The notes under the pieces: model-generated
Database searches by the model: none
What the model was told of the DNA's origin: nothing
What the model saw: only the letters and a program-made list of their open reading frames with translations
Shown: positions 35,425 through 46,617 of the stretch, piece after piece
Layout: every line of letters starts with the position of its first letter
How positions within the stretch are numbered: position 1 is the first letter of the stretch
Position numbers and translations under genes: made by a program
Assembly: GCA_003254925.1 (NCBI GenBank)
Contig: QANZ01020139.1
Location: 20,515 to 84,514 of the forward strand
Length of the DNA stretch: 64,000 bases
DNA from: Chamaecrista fasciculata
Taxonomy: Eukaryota > Streptophyta > Magnoliopsida > Fabales > Fabaceae
Reading direction: 5' to 3'

Positions 35425-36214
35425 TTTTTTTTATTCTTTTAAATGATTTTTTTTTCTTTTATTTGAATATAGATATGAAAATCTTCAACATAATATTTTG
35501 TTTTTAGAATTTTTTGAAATTGAGTTAAAAAATAAATTAAAAAAATAAAATTATTAAACAAAAAGAATACTTTTTCTCACTCGATCAATTTACAAATGGC
35601 CATAGTTCGAAAACTCGGACCGGTCATTGACACGGATAAAGGCTTGGATGGAGGGGTACCGATTTAGCCGCTGGGTTACTAAAAATCCGGTTAATTAAGA
35701 AAAATAACAAATATATGTATATATTTACATACACATCAATCAAACAAATCTCTTGTGCACATACTAATCATAAGAAATCAAATTTAAACATGAAATTGAT
35801 TAGAAATCATCATCTTTTGCTGAAAAAAATACATATTCACAAATTCAAACAAGTAGTCACACTTTCACATATTATAAAAAACAAAACAATATTTATAAAT
35901 TCACAAAATGGAAATTAAAAAATACAAGAAAAAATAAAGTGAATTATGAGGTTCTTTGAAGATTCTAAAATTTGCTATTCAGTTACTTTTGATCGAGCAT
36001 ATCATTATAAAATTATTTGATTCAATTGATTTAATTGACATAGAATCTTAATGTTACCACAACTTATAAATCAATTCTTATGAGGCAATGCAATGCTTGA
36101 ATTTCAGTTTTTTTTTCCAGTATGGGTCGAATGGATTGGCAGGTTTACGGTTCAAACCCAGATCAGCGGGTTGGCCCAGAAAAATCTGGGTCAAATGTAA
36201 TTCAGTCTAATTAG

Positions 36215-36470
36215 AGTAATCAAACCGAATTGATATGAGACTAATTCTGCACTTGACTCAAAAATATGAGACTAATTCTGTAACATGACCAAAAGATATG
36301 TGATCAATTCTGGAACCTGACCCAAAGATGTGACAAAAAATGCAACACGGGACCAAATATGCAATTTGAGCAAAAGATATAGGATCAAAAGTACAACAAA
36401 AAAAAGTTATGGGAACAAATTGAAAAGCAAAAGTTATAAAACCAAAAAGTACATTTTAATCATTTTTTTT
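36215..36470. mobile_element. Half of a Mutator-type foldback MITE
   Basis: Only the right-arm type is present (ACCTGACCCAAAGATGTGAC, AAAAGTTATGGGAACAAATTG), as in 9220-9380. The left arm is missing. Confidence 0.65.
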
Positions 36471-36485
36471 TAATGTGATCGTCCT

Positions 36486-36860
36486 AATGAACGACTTACA
36501 ATTTAGGCCGTTGAGGTGGTTGGTGGATTAGTTTATTCCGTTTGGCTGATCACATTTGTTATAGGGACTTGGGAGTGTCACTATATATTTGGACATTCCC
36601 ATGTGAATCACCAAAGCAAGAGACGAAACCATGGTTTTAATTTACTGTCTTGAATTTGGGTTAAATTATTTGAGAGATATGCCATTCATTTCGTCATATT
36701 CTTATTTAGTGAGCATTTCCAGCAATATTTGGTTTTCATTATTTTGTTTCTAAATTATATTTGTTTTGGTCTCTTTTACTTTTATTATTTTTACTGTAGT
36801 TCTTGGAGCTTTCTTCGATATTGTTTAAATGTTATTTTAGCTCAAGTCTTCTTGCCATTG
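36486..36860 (+). repeat. Degenerate third copy of the leader region found at 39834 and 51578
   Basis: ACGACTTACAATTTAGGCCGTT and ATTCCGTTTGGCTGATCAC correspond to ACGACTTACAGTTGAGGCCGTT and ATTCCGTTTGGCTTTCG of the two larger copies, in the same order. The later phrase GAAACCATGGTTTTAATTTA also has counterparts. Confidence 0.55.
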
Positions 36861-36890
36861 TCGGTGCGGGTGAACAGGTACGACAAGCAA

Positions 36891-38190
36891 TTATTCTAAG
36901 CAAAAGTATTAATTTCGTATCACACTTGGTTAACAAGCAAGCTTGGTCCACCGTCTGAAAAGAACATTAGTTTTATCGTAGGGGTGATAAAATAATACTC
37001 AACCTATCAACCCAATTCAAACTAACTGCCCTTTTAACCAACCATTACCCAACCATTTAAATAATTGGTCAAGATGGGTTGGGTCAAAAATTAAACCCAA
37101 CCCAACCCAAATTTGTTTCAAAACTAGGAAGTTTAGGAAGAGTGTGAATTTGAACTTCACATATTTTTGCAAAAAATTATAAAATGCCCCAAATAATTTT
37201 AAAATTTACAAAAACATCCCTGAACCATACTACTGGAGGACTAAAATTAAAATTATAAAAAAAATTGGGTTAAAATGTAATTTTGAAAAATATTGGAAAA
37301 ATGGTAAAATTACAGATTAGTCATAAATCTGGAAATTAATACGTTTTAGTCCTACAAAATGTGGGTCCAGTTTAAAGAAGATAAATTTCACAATTTTTTG
37401 CGAAAATTACAGAATGTCCCGAAATAGTTTTCAAAATTTATAAAAATGTCCCTAGATCATGATATTTGAGGACTAAAATGAAAATTACAAAAACTTTTTA
37501 AGGTAAAACATATTTGTCTTAGGAAGCTATTATATCTATGCTATTATTCTAAGCAAAAGTACTAATTTCGCATCACACTTGGTTGACAGCAAGCCTCGTC
37601 CACCGTCTAAAAGGAACATTATTTTTATCGTAGGGGTGACAAAATAATACTCAACCTATCAACCCAATTCAATCCAACTGCCCTTTTAACCAACCATTTT
37701 ACCCAACCATTTAAATAATGGGTCAAGATGGGTTGGGTCAAAAAATTAAACCCAACCCAAAATTTGTTTCAAAACTAGGAAGTTTAGGAAGAGTGTGAAT
37801 TTGAACTTCACATATTTTTGCAAAAAATTATAAAATGCCCCAAATAATTTTAAAATTTACAAAAACATCCCTGAACCATACTACTGGAGGACTAAAATGA
37901 AAATTATAAAAAAATTGGGTTAAAATGTAATTTTGACAAATATTGGAAAAATGGTAAAATTACAGATTAGTCCTAAATCTGGAAATTAATACTTTTAGTC
38001 CTACAAAATGTGCGTCCAGTTTAAAGAAGATGAATTTCACAAATTTTTGCAAAAATTACAAAATGTCCCGAAATAGTTTTCAAAATTTATAAAAATGTCC
38101 CTAGATCATGATATTTGAGGACTAAAATGAAAATTACAAAAACTTTTTGAGGTTAAAATGTAATTTTTACAAAATATGAAAAATTTGGAA
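36891..38190. repeat. Tandem duplication, two units of about 650 bp
   Basis: TTATTCTAAGCAAAAGTA at 36891 recurs at 37544, and the copies stay alike to about 38190 (period 653 bp). Each unit contains the left portion of a hAT element together with its flanking TTTTATCG, so the duplication took place after the insertion. Confidence 0.88.
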
Positions 38191-38689
38191 ATTTCAGATC
38201 AGTCCAAAATCTGAAAAGGAATACACTTTAGTTCTAAATTTGAATAATTGAAAAATTATTCTCATGAATTAGTTTATAAATTAACTCGTCAATCTTTAGT
38301 TTTATTAAATAGTTTAATTATTAAATAAATTAAATAATATAAATATTTTAAGATTGGTTCATGACTCATTATCCAATCATGACCCATTTAACAAATATAA
38401 ATGGGTCACAAATGAGTCATTGACTCATTTATGACTCAACCATTTATAACCCAACCTAAGACAGGAGTGGATTCTTTACTATAGAATTTGGGTGCTGTCA
38501 TGTTGTCCAATAAATCTATGTGGTTAATTTTTTATCAAATGGCTGATATTATTTAAATTTAAAATACATAAAGTTTTTAAAATTGAAATTTACAAAGAGA
38601 TCATGAACAACACCCAAATTCTACGATAGAGGATCCACTCCCACCTAAAACCAACCCAACCTAACTATTTTGCCACCCCTATTTTATCG
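37623..38689. mobile_element. Nonautonomous hAT element, 8-bp TSD TTTTATCG
   Basis: The element proper is 37631-38681, starting TAGGGGTGACAAAATA and ending TATTTTGCCACCCCTA, flanked by TTTTATCG at 37623-37630 and 38682-38689. The 8-bp duplication and the AGGGGTG terminus are hAT hallmarks. No transposase frame. It carries a nested MITE at 38464-38641. Confidence 0.88.
38464..38641. mobile_element. MITE nested in the hAT element
   Basis: GGAGTGGATTCTTTACTATAG on the left pairs with CTACGATAGAGGATCCACTCC on the right. Flanks ACCTAAGAC and ACCTAAAAC look like a 9-bp target duplication with one change, each separated from the element by one base. Confidence 0.65.
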
Positions 38690-39833
38690 TCTCTAGTTGC
38701 GCCTAGACTGGTAAGCTAACTTGATTGATTTTTTCGTATGACACTTGCATCCCTAAAACTGTAAAAACCATTTTCAAAATCCGTGGTAATTTAGATTTTG
38801 CCTGGAACCTTTGATCTTACTAAATAATATTTTTTGTTGCATATAACTTTGCTATACTGAATGAAAAGTTTCATAAACCTGGCTATTGTTATTACATTTC
38901 CTTTAGATAATAAGGCATGCTAAGTATGACTTAATGGATTGTTTAAACAGGAGGTGACTTTCAGAGTTGATTATACCATGAGCAATTATTTTATTTAGCT
39001 TTGATTTATACTTCATAGAATTTATGTCATAGTTGATTGCTTTGAAAGGCTGTAGGTCTATGGAAACAATGATTGAAGCTGTAATAGAATTTATGTCATA
39101 GTTGATTGCTTTGATTTATACTTCATAGAATCTATGCTTTTATTTAGCTTTGATTTATACTTCATAGAATTTTTCTTCAATATGTTAATTGTTCCAGTTA
39201 CCAAATCTTTTGGGCCACTGATCAATGCTACACATCACAGACAATCACATGCTTGACGACATAGAATGTCATTTAATTAATTTGGTTTGTTGAGTTCAAA
39301 ATGAATATCACAATTGTCTGTAAGTTTTACATCTTTAATTTTTCAATAACTTCTATTTTTATTATGAATCTATGATTATCGAGTTTAATTTTAAACAATG
39401 GAAAGAAAATTCTATTCTACAGTGATTTCATCACAACATGAGATGAAACCATGCATTTAATTTATTGTCATGTCCTTGGATTGAATTATGATGAATTATG
39501 GTGAATTTATGGAAGTTTTTTTAATTTTCAGGATGCCCATAACAAATTAACAATATATATGGATGAAGGAGATGGCTTAAAATCTAGGGTAAATTGTACT
39601 TTAGTACCTTGTGGTTTAACCCTATTTCACTTTGGTACCCTGTGGTTTGAAACCTGACACTTTGATACTATGTGGTATTCTCCATTAACACTTTGGTATC
39701 CTTTAGGGTTATTTTGTAATTTTAACCATAATATATTTTGCAAAAATTACATATTGATCCCAATTTTTTAAAATTTTTTATTTTAGTCCCTAGATAATAT
39801 GTATCCAGGGACCAATTTGTAATTTTTTCAAAT
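38690..39833. other. Non-coding, with short direct repeats and a foldback half
   Basis: AGCTTTGATTTATACTTCAT recurs three times between 38998 and 39170. 39588-39830 starts GGGTAAATTGTACTTTAGTACC, a relative of the 26083 element, followed by GTCCCTAG / CAGGGACC inverted words. No gene seen. Confidence 0.5.
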
Positions 39834-42800
39834 TTATAGATTAAACATGTAGGGTAGACTGTAAGCGTTGGAAAAGTTGAAAGCGAGTGAGTGTTTGTTT
39901 TCTCTCAATGTCTCGATTCTATTGAGTAAGGAAGTTTAAAGTCTGAGAGTGAATTTGTTTCTTGTAAAATCGCCAATCGCCTGATTAACGACTTACAGTT
40001 GAGGCCGTTAATGTTGAGACTCTGTATTCTGTGTATTCATTCCGTTTGGCTTTCGAAGCCAATATATATATATGAACGCAGAGAGAGGCATTTCACATCT
40101 TCCATCTTGGATTATGCAAAATTCATCAAGAATGTGAAGAATGAGCATGGCTTTAATTTTATTGTGTTCGACTTAGGGTTTAATTATTGAAGACGCCGTC
40201 TATGCTCTTAATGAGTGAGTTTCTTCTTTTCATCAATTTTTCATGCTTCTTACTTCTTAATTAACTTCTTCTTGTTCATCTTATCTTTATCCATTTCCTA
40301 TTATATAATTTCCCTTTTGAACTAGTCATCATGAGATTATTGGAGGAGCCATCGTGATTATCCATTACAATGGAATTTTCAAGAATGTAACAATTTTTAG
40401 GTAAGCATATATATACATTCTTGTTTACTATTTTTTGATGGATTTGTTTTTTATTTTATTTTAACTGAATAAATTCTTTTATTTTATTTCCTGTTAATTT
40501 CCCTTTTGGCTCTGTTCCTTCTGAATCTTAATCAGTGAGTTTCTTCTTTTCATGAATCTTTCATGCTTCTTAGTTCTTAATTTGCCTCTTTATTGCATAT
40601 GCCATATTATATATACATTCTTTTTTAATATGCCTTATGATGAATTTTATGATCTTCAAATTCCATTGTACGCTTGAAGTGCATCTTCCTCCAAATTCAG
40701 CTCATACTAATTGCCAAACTGAAGAACTGCAATATGATCGGAAGAGTTGGATAGATCAGTATGGTGCTGATTGGTTGAATTCTAACAAGCCTAACAACGA
40801 ATTAGATTCTGAGGTGAGAAACTAAAGTCTATTGTTTGGCACTAAATTATATATTATGGGTATTATATTGTCATGCATGGAGTTCCTTTTAAACTTTTTA
40901 TTTGTTTCCATGATAATTTGATATCACCAAACATTTTCCCAATCTTGTGAAATGATTGAAGATTATCATTGATTTTCACCTCTTGTTATTATTTGGTATT
41001 CGTTTGTATTGAGTATATAAGCAGCAAATCTAAACTATTCTAATTTCTAAGCATTCTTTTCAAGCCTATCTTCTTCACCTGACTAGACTATTTTTTAATT
41101 GAACTCTGAGGTAATGTTATTTAGTTTGTTAGTTGATTTGTATAGTTGCTGTTAATTTATAATGATTGATTGCTATGAAGTGAAAATACATGAATCTGAT
41201 AACTTTGTGGAGATAGAAAACATGAAGAAAGTGGTACTTCTTTCTCTTTAGGATGAATGCCGAACTAGAAGACTGAAAATACGTCACTGATGCATTAATG
41301 ACATCTTGTAGGGAAGGTCCTTGCTGGGAAATTTTCCCATGATTCTGATTCCTCATCTTTTGTGGTTGCTGCATCTGATAAAGTTCTTGTACCTGGAGGT
41401 CAAGATGACAATTCAACCCTAACAGATCAACTTGAAACACCTGAACTAACCTCGCAGGAAACACAGGTGCTTCTGAGTTCTGTCCATAGCCATGGGGAAC
41501 TTATTTGTAGTTGATAGTTTTATATAAATACTTTGCATGCTTGTTCTGTGGTTGCCTGCCATTTCCCTATATGACTTATGGTTTTGTTGTCATACGCATC
41601 GGGAAAAATGTGGTAAGTAGGCTGCTACTACTGGAATTACGAGAAGCTGTCTGTTAATTGAACTTTAGCATTAAGAAAATATATAAAAAATCGCATACTA
41701 TAAGTGGTTTCCAGAAATTTGAAAAATAGACTGTTTCTGGAACTTTAAGGCCTGTGATATTGAGAAGGAAACTTGCCTGTTAAAAAAGCTCATTGAAACT
41801 AGATGGATAGAAAAGCTTTCCTTACTATATATGTCTACTAGGGATTGATAACCTTGTTTTTCCGGGTCCTTTTTATATGAATCCTATTGGCCTCTTAAGT
41901 TTTTTTTCCCTGAAATATTAAAAATACTGTTAGTCTCAGGCTTCATGATGATTACCTTTTTGGGGGGCATTACAAACTCTCTCAGTAGAATTACATCGTG
42001 TTGTGAGCCAGATTCTTGGGAACATTTGTGCTTCCAACCCAATTTCGGGGGAGTATTAAAATTAGAGTTAGAGCGTCAACAGATCATGCATAATTGTAGT
42101 ATTGAGCTTTTTGTAGATTGAGGAACCAATTGCTTAAGGATTCTTTGTGGCCATTCTTAAATTTCTTGGCCATTCAGTGTAAACATTACTGTTTTCTGTA
42201 TTTTCATAGGTAGCAATCCAGAATGTGAATAGATAACTATTTTTGTTTTTGCCTTTTGTTTATTCATTTTAGTAATCACAGTGCATGGGCTTTTTTCCAT
42301 CACAAAGTTACTAATTTAGTTAGATATTCTTTGTTCATTAATATTTTAGGATCTTCAAAACCTAACCATGGAAGATGGTAATAAACACATGGATGATGAA
42401 GCAACAAGTGGTTTTAGAGAGGTTGAGGAAGGGTTAGGTTCACCACTTGCATCACTTGTAGATAATAATGTTAATGCTCAAGCTGAGAAGACATCAGTTT
42501 CTACCAAAAAGAGAGTAAAAGAAGAAGGAGATGAAGTTAAACCAAAGATCATCCCTCCACCAGGCACTGGGCGGAAGATATTTGAAATTGATCCACTTTT
42601 GCAAGGTTACCGTGACCATCTTGATTTCCGGTGAGTTAACTTTTTTACTTGAAGCTTCTTATAGTGTAAGTGAAATAATTATGTGTTCTTCTGAGTAGAA
42701 TATGTCTCCGAAAGCTTTCTTCAAAAGCTTTGGAAGCTAAAATAACTTCCTTCTCTAGGTTCTTATAATTTGCTTATTAATTTATAATTACCATGCTATT

Positions 42801-42940
42801 CCTTCTGATTTATGCTATTGTATGAAAATAGGATTTGACAATCTGTAGCGTTTATATGCTTCATGTAGCTGGGAAATATTAACAATGCTTCAATTTAAGC
42901 TTGTCTCATGTATTATGAAATTCTTTAAATTAATCACACG
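39834..42940 (+). repeat. Duplicated gene-fragment block, copy U1
   Basis: From TTATAGATTAAACATGTAGGG the block matches 51578-56059 over the leader (39834-40570) and from about 41010 to 42940. The middle differs: U1 has 40580-41008, U2 has 52565-54119. It carries the first recognisable SBE exons. Confidence 0.9.
40637..40822 (+). pseudogene. Unidentified exon fragment in U1
   Basis: An open frame reading EVHLPPNSAHTNCQTEELQ and then YDRKSWIDQYGADWLNSNK ends at GAG followed by GTGAG, a good donor. I do not recognise the protein. It is absent from the sister block U2, which has other exons in this position. Confidence 0.35.
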
Positions 42941-45535
42941 TTTTCATAACTTATATTTTTCTTATAGTGATTTCACATTGAGAACAAGCTACTTATGAGC
43001 TATTTGTTTCTCTTTTTTGGGTCTCCTTCGTGTTGTATGTTTTACTTCCCTTCCAATAAATGATTCTTATAAATCATATTCAATTTGCAGCATGAGGGAG
43101 TTTGACAGGGCCTCTTGCACCATAAAAGCATTAAAAGGCAACATTGCATATATGTCTTAATTCATTTCTTTACTCAATTATTTGTATAAATAATTTAATT
43201 AACAAGTTGAAAATCTTGCTGTAATTTTTTTTTTTAAAAAATGATACAATACTGTTTTTGTAGGCTTAAGTTGACTAAAACATTGTTCGTTTTATTACTT
43301 TTTTTTTTCTTGTTTCTCAGCTCAGACTCTTTACTGTTTTTTCTTGTTCCTTTGATACTTAACATACCGTGTAACATAATCTGATTTGTTTGTATATGTA
43401 TTTTCCTAAATTCAGCTATGGACAGTACAAAAGACTGCGGGAGGAAATTGACAAGAACGAAGGTGGTTTGGAAGCATTTTCTCGTGGCTACGAAAAATTT
43501 GGTTTCACACGCAGGTTTTACTTTACACCGATTTTATGTATTGATGCTCACGGTGTATACATAATTATATATCTATCTTTTTTGTGTCAAACTCAAAAGT
43601 TACTGAATGTCACTTGCTCAAGGTGTATATATAATTATATATCTATCTTTTTTGTTTCAAAAGTTACTGAATGTCACTTGCTTGATATGATTAAATTTCT
43701 TATTATATGTATTGTGCAAATCCCAAGTCCATGACCAACCATAATTAATTAATCTAATGGAAGCTTAAATTACACACTTTTCTTTTGGTTAGATGGGGCT
43801 GGAATCCTTGATAAGATATTATTCTGAAGCTATATCATTCTTATTTATCACTATGATGATATAGCATGAAAAAGCCATCGATTTATCATGTTCTGCTTGT
43901 CCTTTATGTTCAATGAAATGGTTATACTTTTCTGTGAATGATTGCGCATAGCTTTATTGTGCTTTTGAGATCTTATTAAAAGGCTCTATGCTGTTGTTTG
44001 CTTTGTGATCGCCTGTGCAGCCTTTATATGATATTGAATATACCCTTTCATGCTTTATCTTAATTGTTACTTACTCAAGTCCTTAGCCCTTAATCAAACA
44101 TTGCTGCTGTAGAGCAAAGTCTGAAGGAACCATTAAACGAATATGAAAGGACAGATTCCAGAATAAGACTAAAAAACCTAAGGGATGAGTATTTTTTGCA
44201 CAACACCTAAACATATTCCCCAAAAATTAAACCACTAAAAAGTTCCAAATCAAATCAAGATGAGAATTTAAGAGAATTATCATAAATATTTCTATGATTG
44301 TTATTGATACAAACTATTTTTGCAGTGCCACAGGCATTACTTATAGAGAGTGGGCACCTGGAGCTAAGATATACTTCATCTTAATTCTTGATACTAACCT
44401 TGGCCCTTTTCAATTGCGCCGGGTTTGAGGTGGGGGGGGTTCGATGTTTTAAGTTGTACACTTTTCCCTCTTTTTTTTTAATGGGAGTGCAGGATCACTT
44501 GTGTTAAGATTCTGATCTTCTTGGTTATCCATTTACTTAAAACACTGTTGCAGGTTTTAGTGCATCCAATCAGTGTGCACTGTAATGACTCCCAGCGTTT
44601 TCATTGTTTTTAGAGATGGATTTCTTAAGTTGCATGAAAGAAACATGCTCTTTAACGCTGTCATTTATTCAGACATTAAATCATATATGATATATCTACT
44701 TGTTTGATCTAGAGAGTTTACCACACTCAATGGTTAATACCCACAATTGTTGACTGCTGATGATCTAAAATTAAGATGAGTTAGTAAATGCATTTATGAG
44801 TTCTCAAAATTTATCTGTAGCATATTTTTAAAGTGGTGGTCTCTGCCTTATTCAATCTATTTCAAGATTAGAAAAAATTTTAGATTCTTGTGTGCATGGA
44901 TCTAGAAGCAACAATACAAATACTGTTTCAATCTCCTGTATAGCTCCATTTTTCCCCTCTTGCGGACCATTATGACCAATTATTGGTTTGGTTACTTTTC
45001 AGTCAGCCTCACTAATTCGAGACTTTAACAATTGGAACCCAAATGCAGATATAATGAAGCGGGTACGTTATCTTTGATTGGCTTTATACTACTTGAGAAA
45101 TTTAGGATGCTTCTTGCTATAAAAATGCTAATTGTAGCTTTGTTGATTACTTGATTATCTTTTGGTTTTAATTTTTTTCTACACCTCCTGTCTGTTTGAC
45201 CTAGAATGTAGATGATGTTAATAGGAGTAAAATTTTTATCATGGGAAAAGAAAGCCAGTTATGCTGGGTAGTGTTAGAAATTATGCCATTCATTAAGTAG
45301 TATACTTCTTTCCAAATGAACATTTTCTCATGTAAGATGTGATTATAGTCACTATACAAATCTTACTGCCTCTTTTATAACAGAAATAGTCAAATTTCAA
45401 TAATAAAATCTGTTATACGCTACTGCTGATGTTTAACTGATTTTGTCTAAACAGAATGAATTTGGTGTCTGGGAGATATTTGTGCCAAACAATGTGGATG
45501 GTTCGCCACCAATTCCTCATGGTTCTCGAGTGAAG
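41312..45535 (+). pseudogene. Starch branching enzyme II, 5' part only (copy 1)
   Basis: Exons: 41312-41466 (AASDKVLVPGGQDDNSTLTD), 42350-42630 (PPGTGRKIFEIDPLLQGYRD), 43416-43514 ([20 protein letters not shown]), 44326-44368 (ATGITYREWAPGAK), 45003-45062 (SASLIRDFNNWNPNADIMKR), 45455-45535 ([13 protein letters not shown]). These are the N-terminal segment and CBM48 region of plant SBEII, which branches alpha-1,4-glucan in plastids. All junction phases fit. The catalytic barrel is entirely missing: six bases into the next intron the sequence meets an N and retrotransposon DNA. The donor after AAG at 44368 reads AT instead of GT, and the usual GDFNNW motif reads RDFNNW. The first (transit peptide) exon was not found. 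A dead or assembly-broken copy. Confidence 0.85.
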
Positions 45536-45540
45536 GTAAA

Positions 45541-45541
45541 N
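45541..45541. other. Single ambiguous base where the SBE gene stops
   Basis: The N lies in the GTAAN donor region of the SBE exon ending at 45535. Downstream sequence is unrelated LTR material. Confidence 0.8.
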
Positions 45542-45816
45542 TATTCACTTGGGAAGAAGTGAAGGAGGCTAGTTCCTAGGCATCTGCCAAACTGCTCGTG
45601 TGGATCACCGGTAGAGGAAGGACACTCAGTGGACTTCTCAAATTCGCGAATACGATAAGTCACCGATCAAAACTAGGTAAACATCTTTTCTTACTTAGTA
45701 TAAACATAGTTAGTGGATCCTGGAAGGAATCACAGAGTTAGCTTTTAGTTTTATTTGCGTTTTAGTCCAAAAATTTTAATTTCCTTCCGCTGCGCTCCCT
45801 CTGTGATTTCCCAACA
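45542..45816. mobile_element. Fragment of another LTR retrotransposon
   Basis: The segment ends GCTCCCTCTGTGATTTCCCAACA, the type of CA terminus found in some plant copia LTRs, and abuts the truncated 5' LTR at 45817. No coding domain. Identity is uncertain. Confidence 0.4.
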
Positions 45817-45959
45817 GTTCCTTGTTCTTGGGTGGATGTAGGTCACACTAACCGAACCACGGTATATTGTTTGAGTTCATCTATTCTTCTCTATATTTCG
45901 CATTCTCATATACTTGTTTGATATATGAATGTTGTTGGGAGATACTCTCAATCCTAACA
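45817..45959 (+). repeat. Truncated 5' LTR of the copia element
   Basis: GTTCCTTGTTCTTGGGTGG to CTCAATCCTAACA matches 49616-49758. The followed AGTATCAGGTTC is a mutated tRNA-Met primer site. Confidence 0.85.
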
Positions 45960-46617
45960 AGTAGTATCAGGTTCTCTTGTTTTTTCTTTCCTTTTTCCTC
46001 TTTGAATTTGAAAGAAAAATATGTGGGAGCAGATCTAGAGTTTCAACATTTAGAGAAGGACCTCTTTTGCAATTTTAGCAAAAATTACAAAAGGGCTTTA
46101 TTTCTTTCTCATCATCGACACATTCACGCTACTGCACGCATATGCTAAAATGGAGGACGGAGGGTGGCGGTTCGTAGCGTTTTCTTGGCAGATCTGACGG
46201 AGTGTTTGGAGTTCGCGGCGGGACTCGGATAGAACAGATCGACGGTGGACGGCAGCGGGTTCTGTGGAGGTTTTCCGGCGGAGCGAGAACGCAGGTGCTA
46301 GGAACTGAGATTGACGTTTCGTGAGCAGTTTTTTCCTCGGCGAGTGAAGAGCAGAGATTGACGTCATTGGTGGCTTGAGCAAAGATCGCAGGCAGTTCGT
46401 TTTTTGCGGGAGAAAGCATCGCACAACAACACGAAGGTGTGTACGGAAAACGGAGATTGTCAGAGGTTCGTCGGCGCTGGGTTCATGTTCGGAGTTGACG
46501 GTGGCGTGTTCGTTTGTGTCGTTTCTTGTGTAAACAGGTGGTGTTTCGTGGAGTAGATTCGACGGTCAACGACCGTGATTTGCGTGGAGTTCTTGGATTG
46601 TTCATAAGTCGGGTTCG

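Noticed and set aside
41129..41464. 111-codon minus-strand frame, repeated at 54244-54579
   Set aside because: Antisense to the first recognised SBE exon in both block copies; the plus-strand reading has the SBEII sequence.
44368..45002. U12-type AT-AC intron
   Set aside because: The donor ATATACTT deviates from the ATATCCTT consensus and the acceptor is CAG, so a mutated ordinary donor is more likely.
46098..46424. Minus-strand frames of about 100 codons
   Set aside because: They are antisense to the untranslated leader of the copia element and match nothing recognisable.
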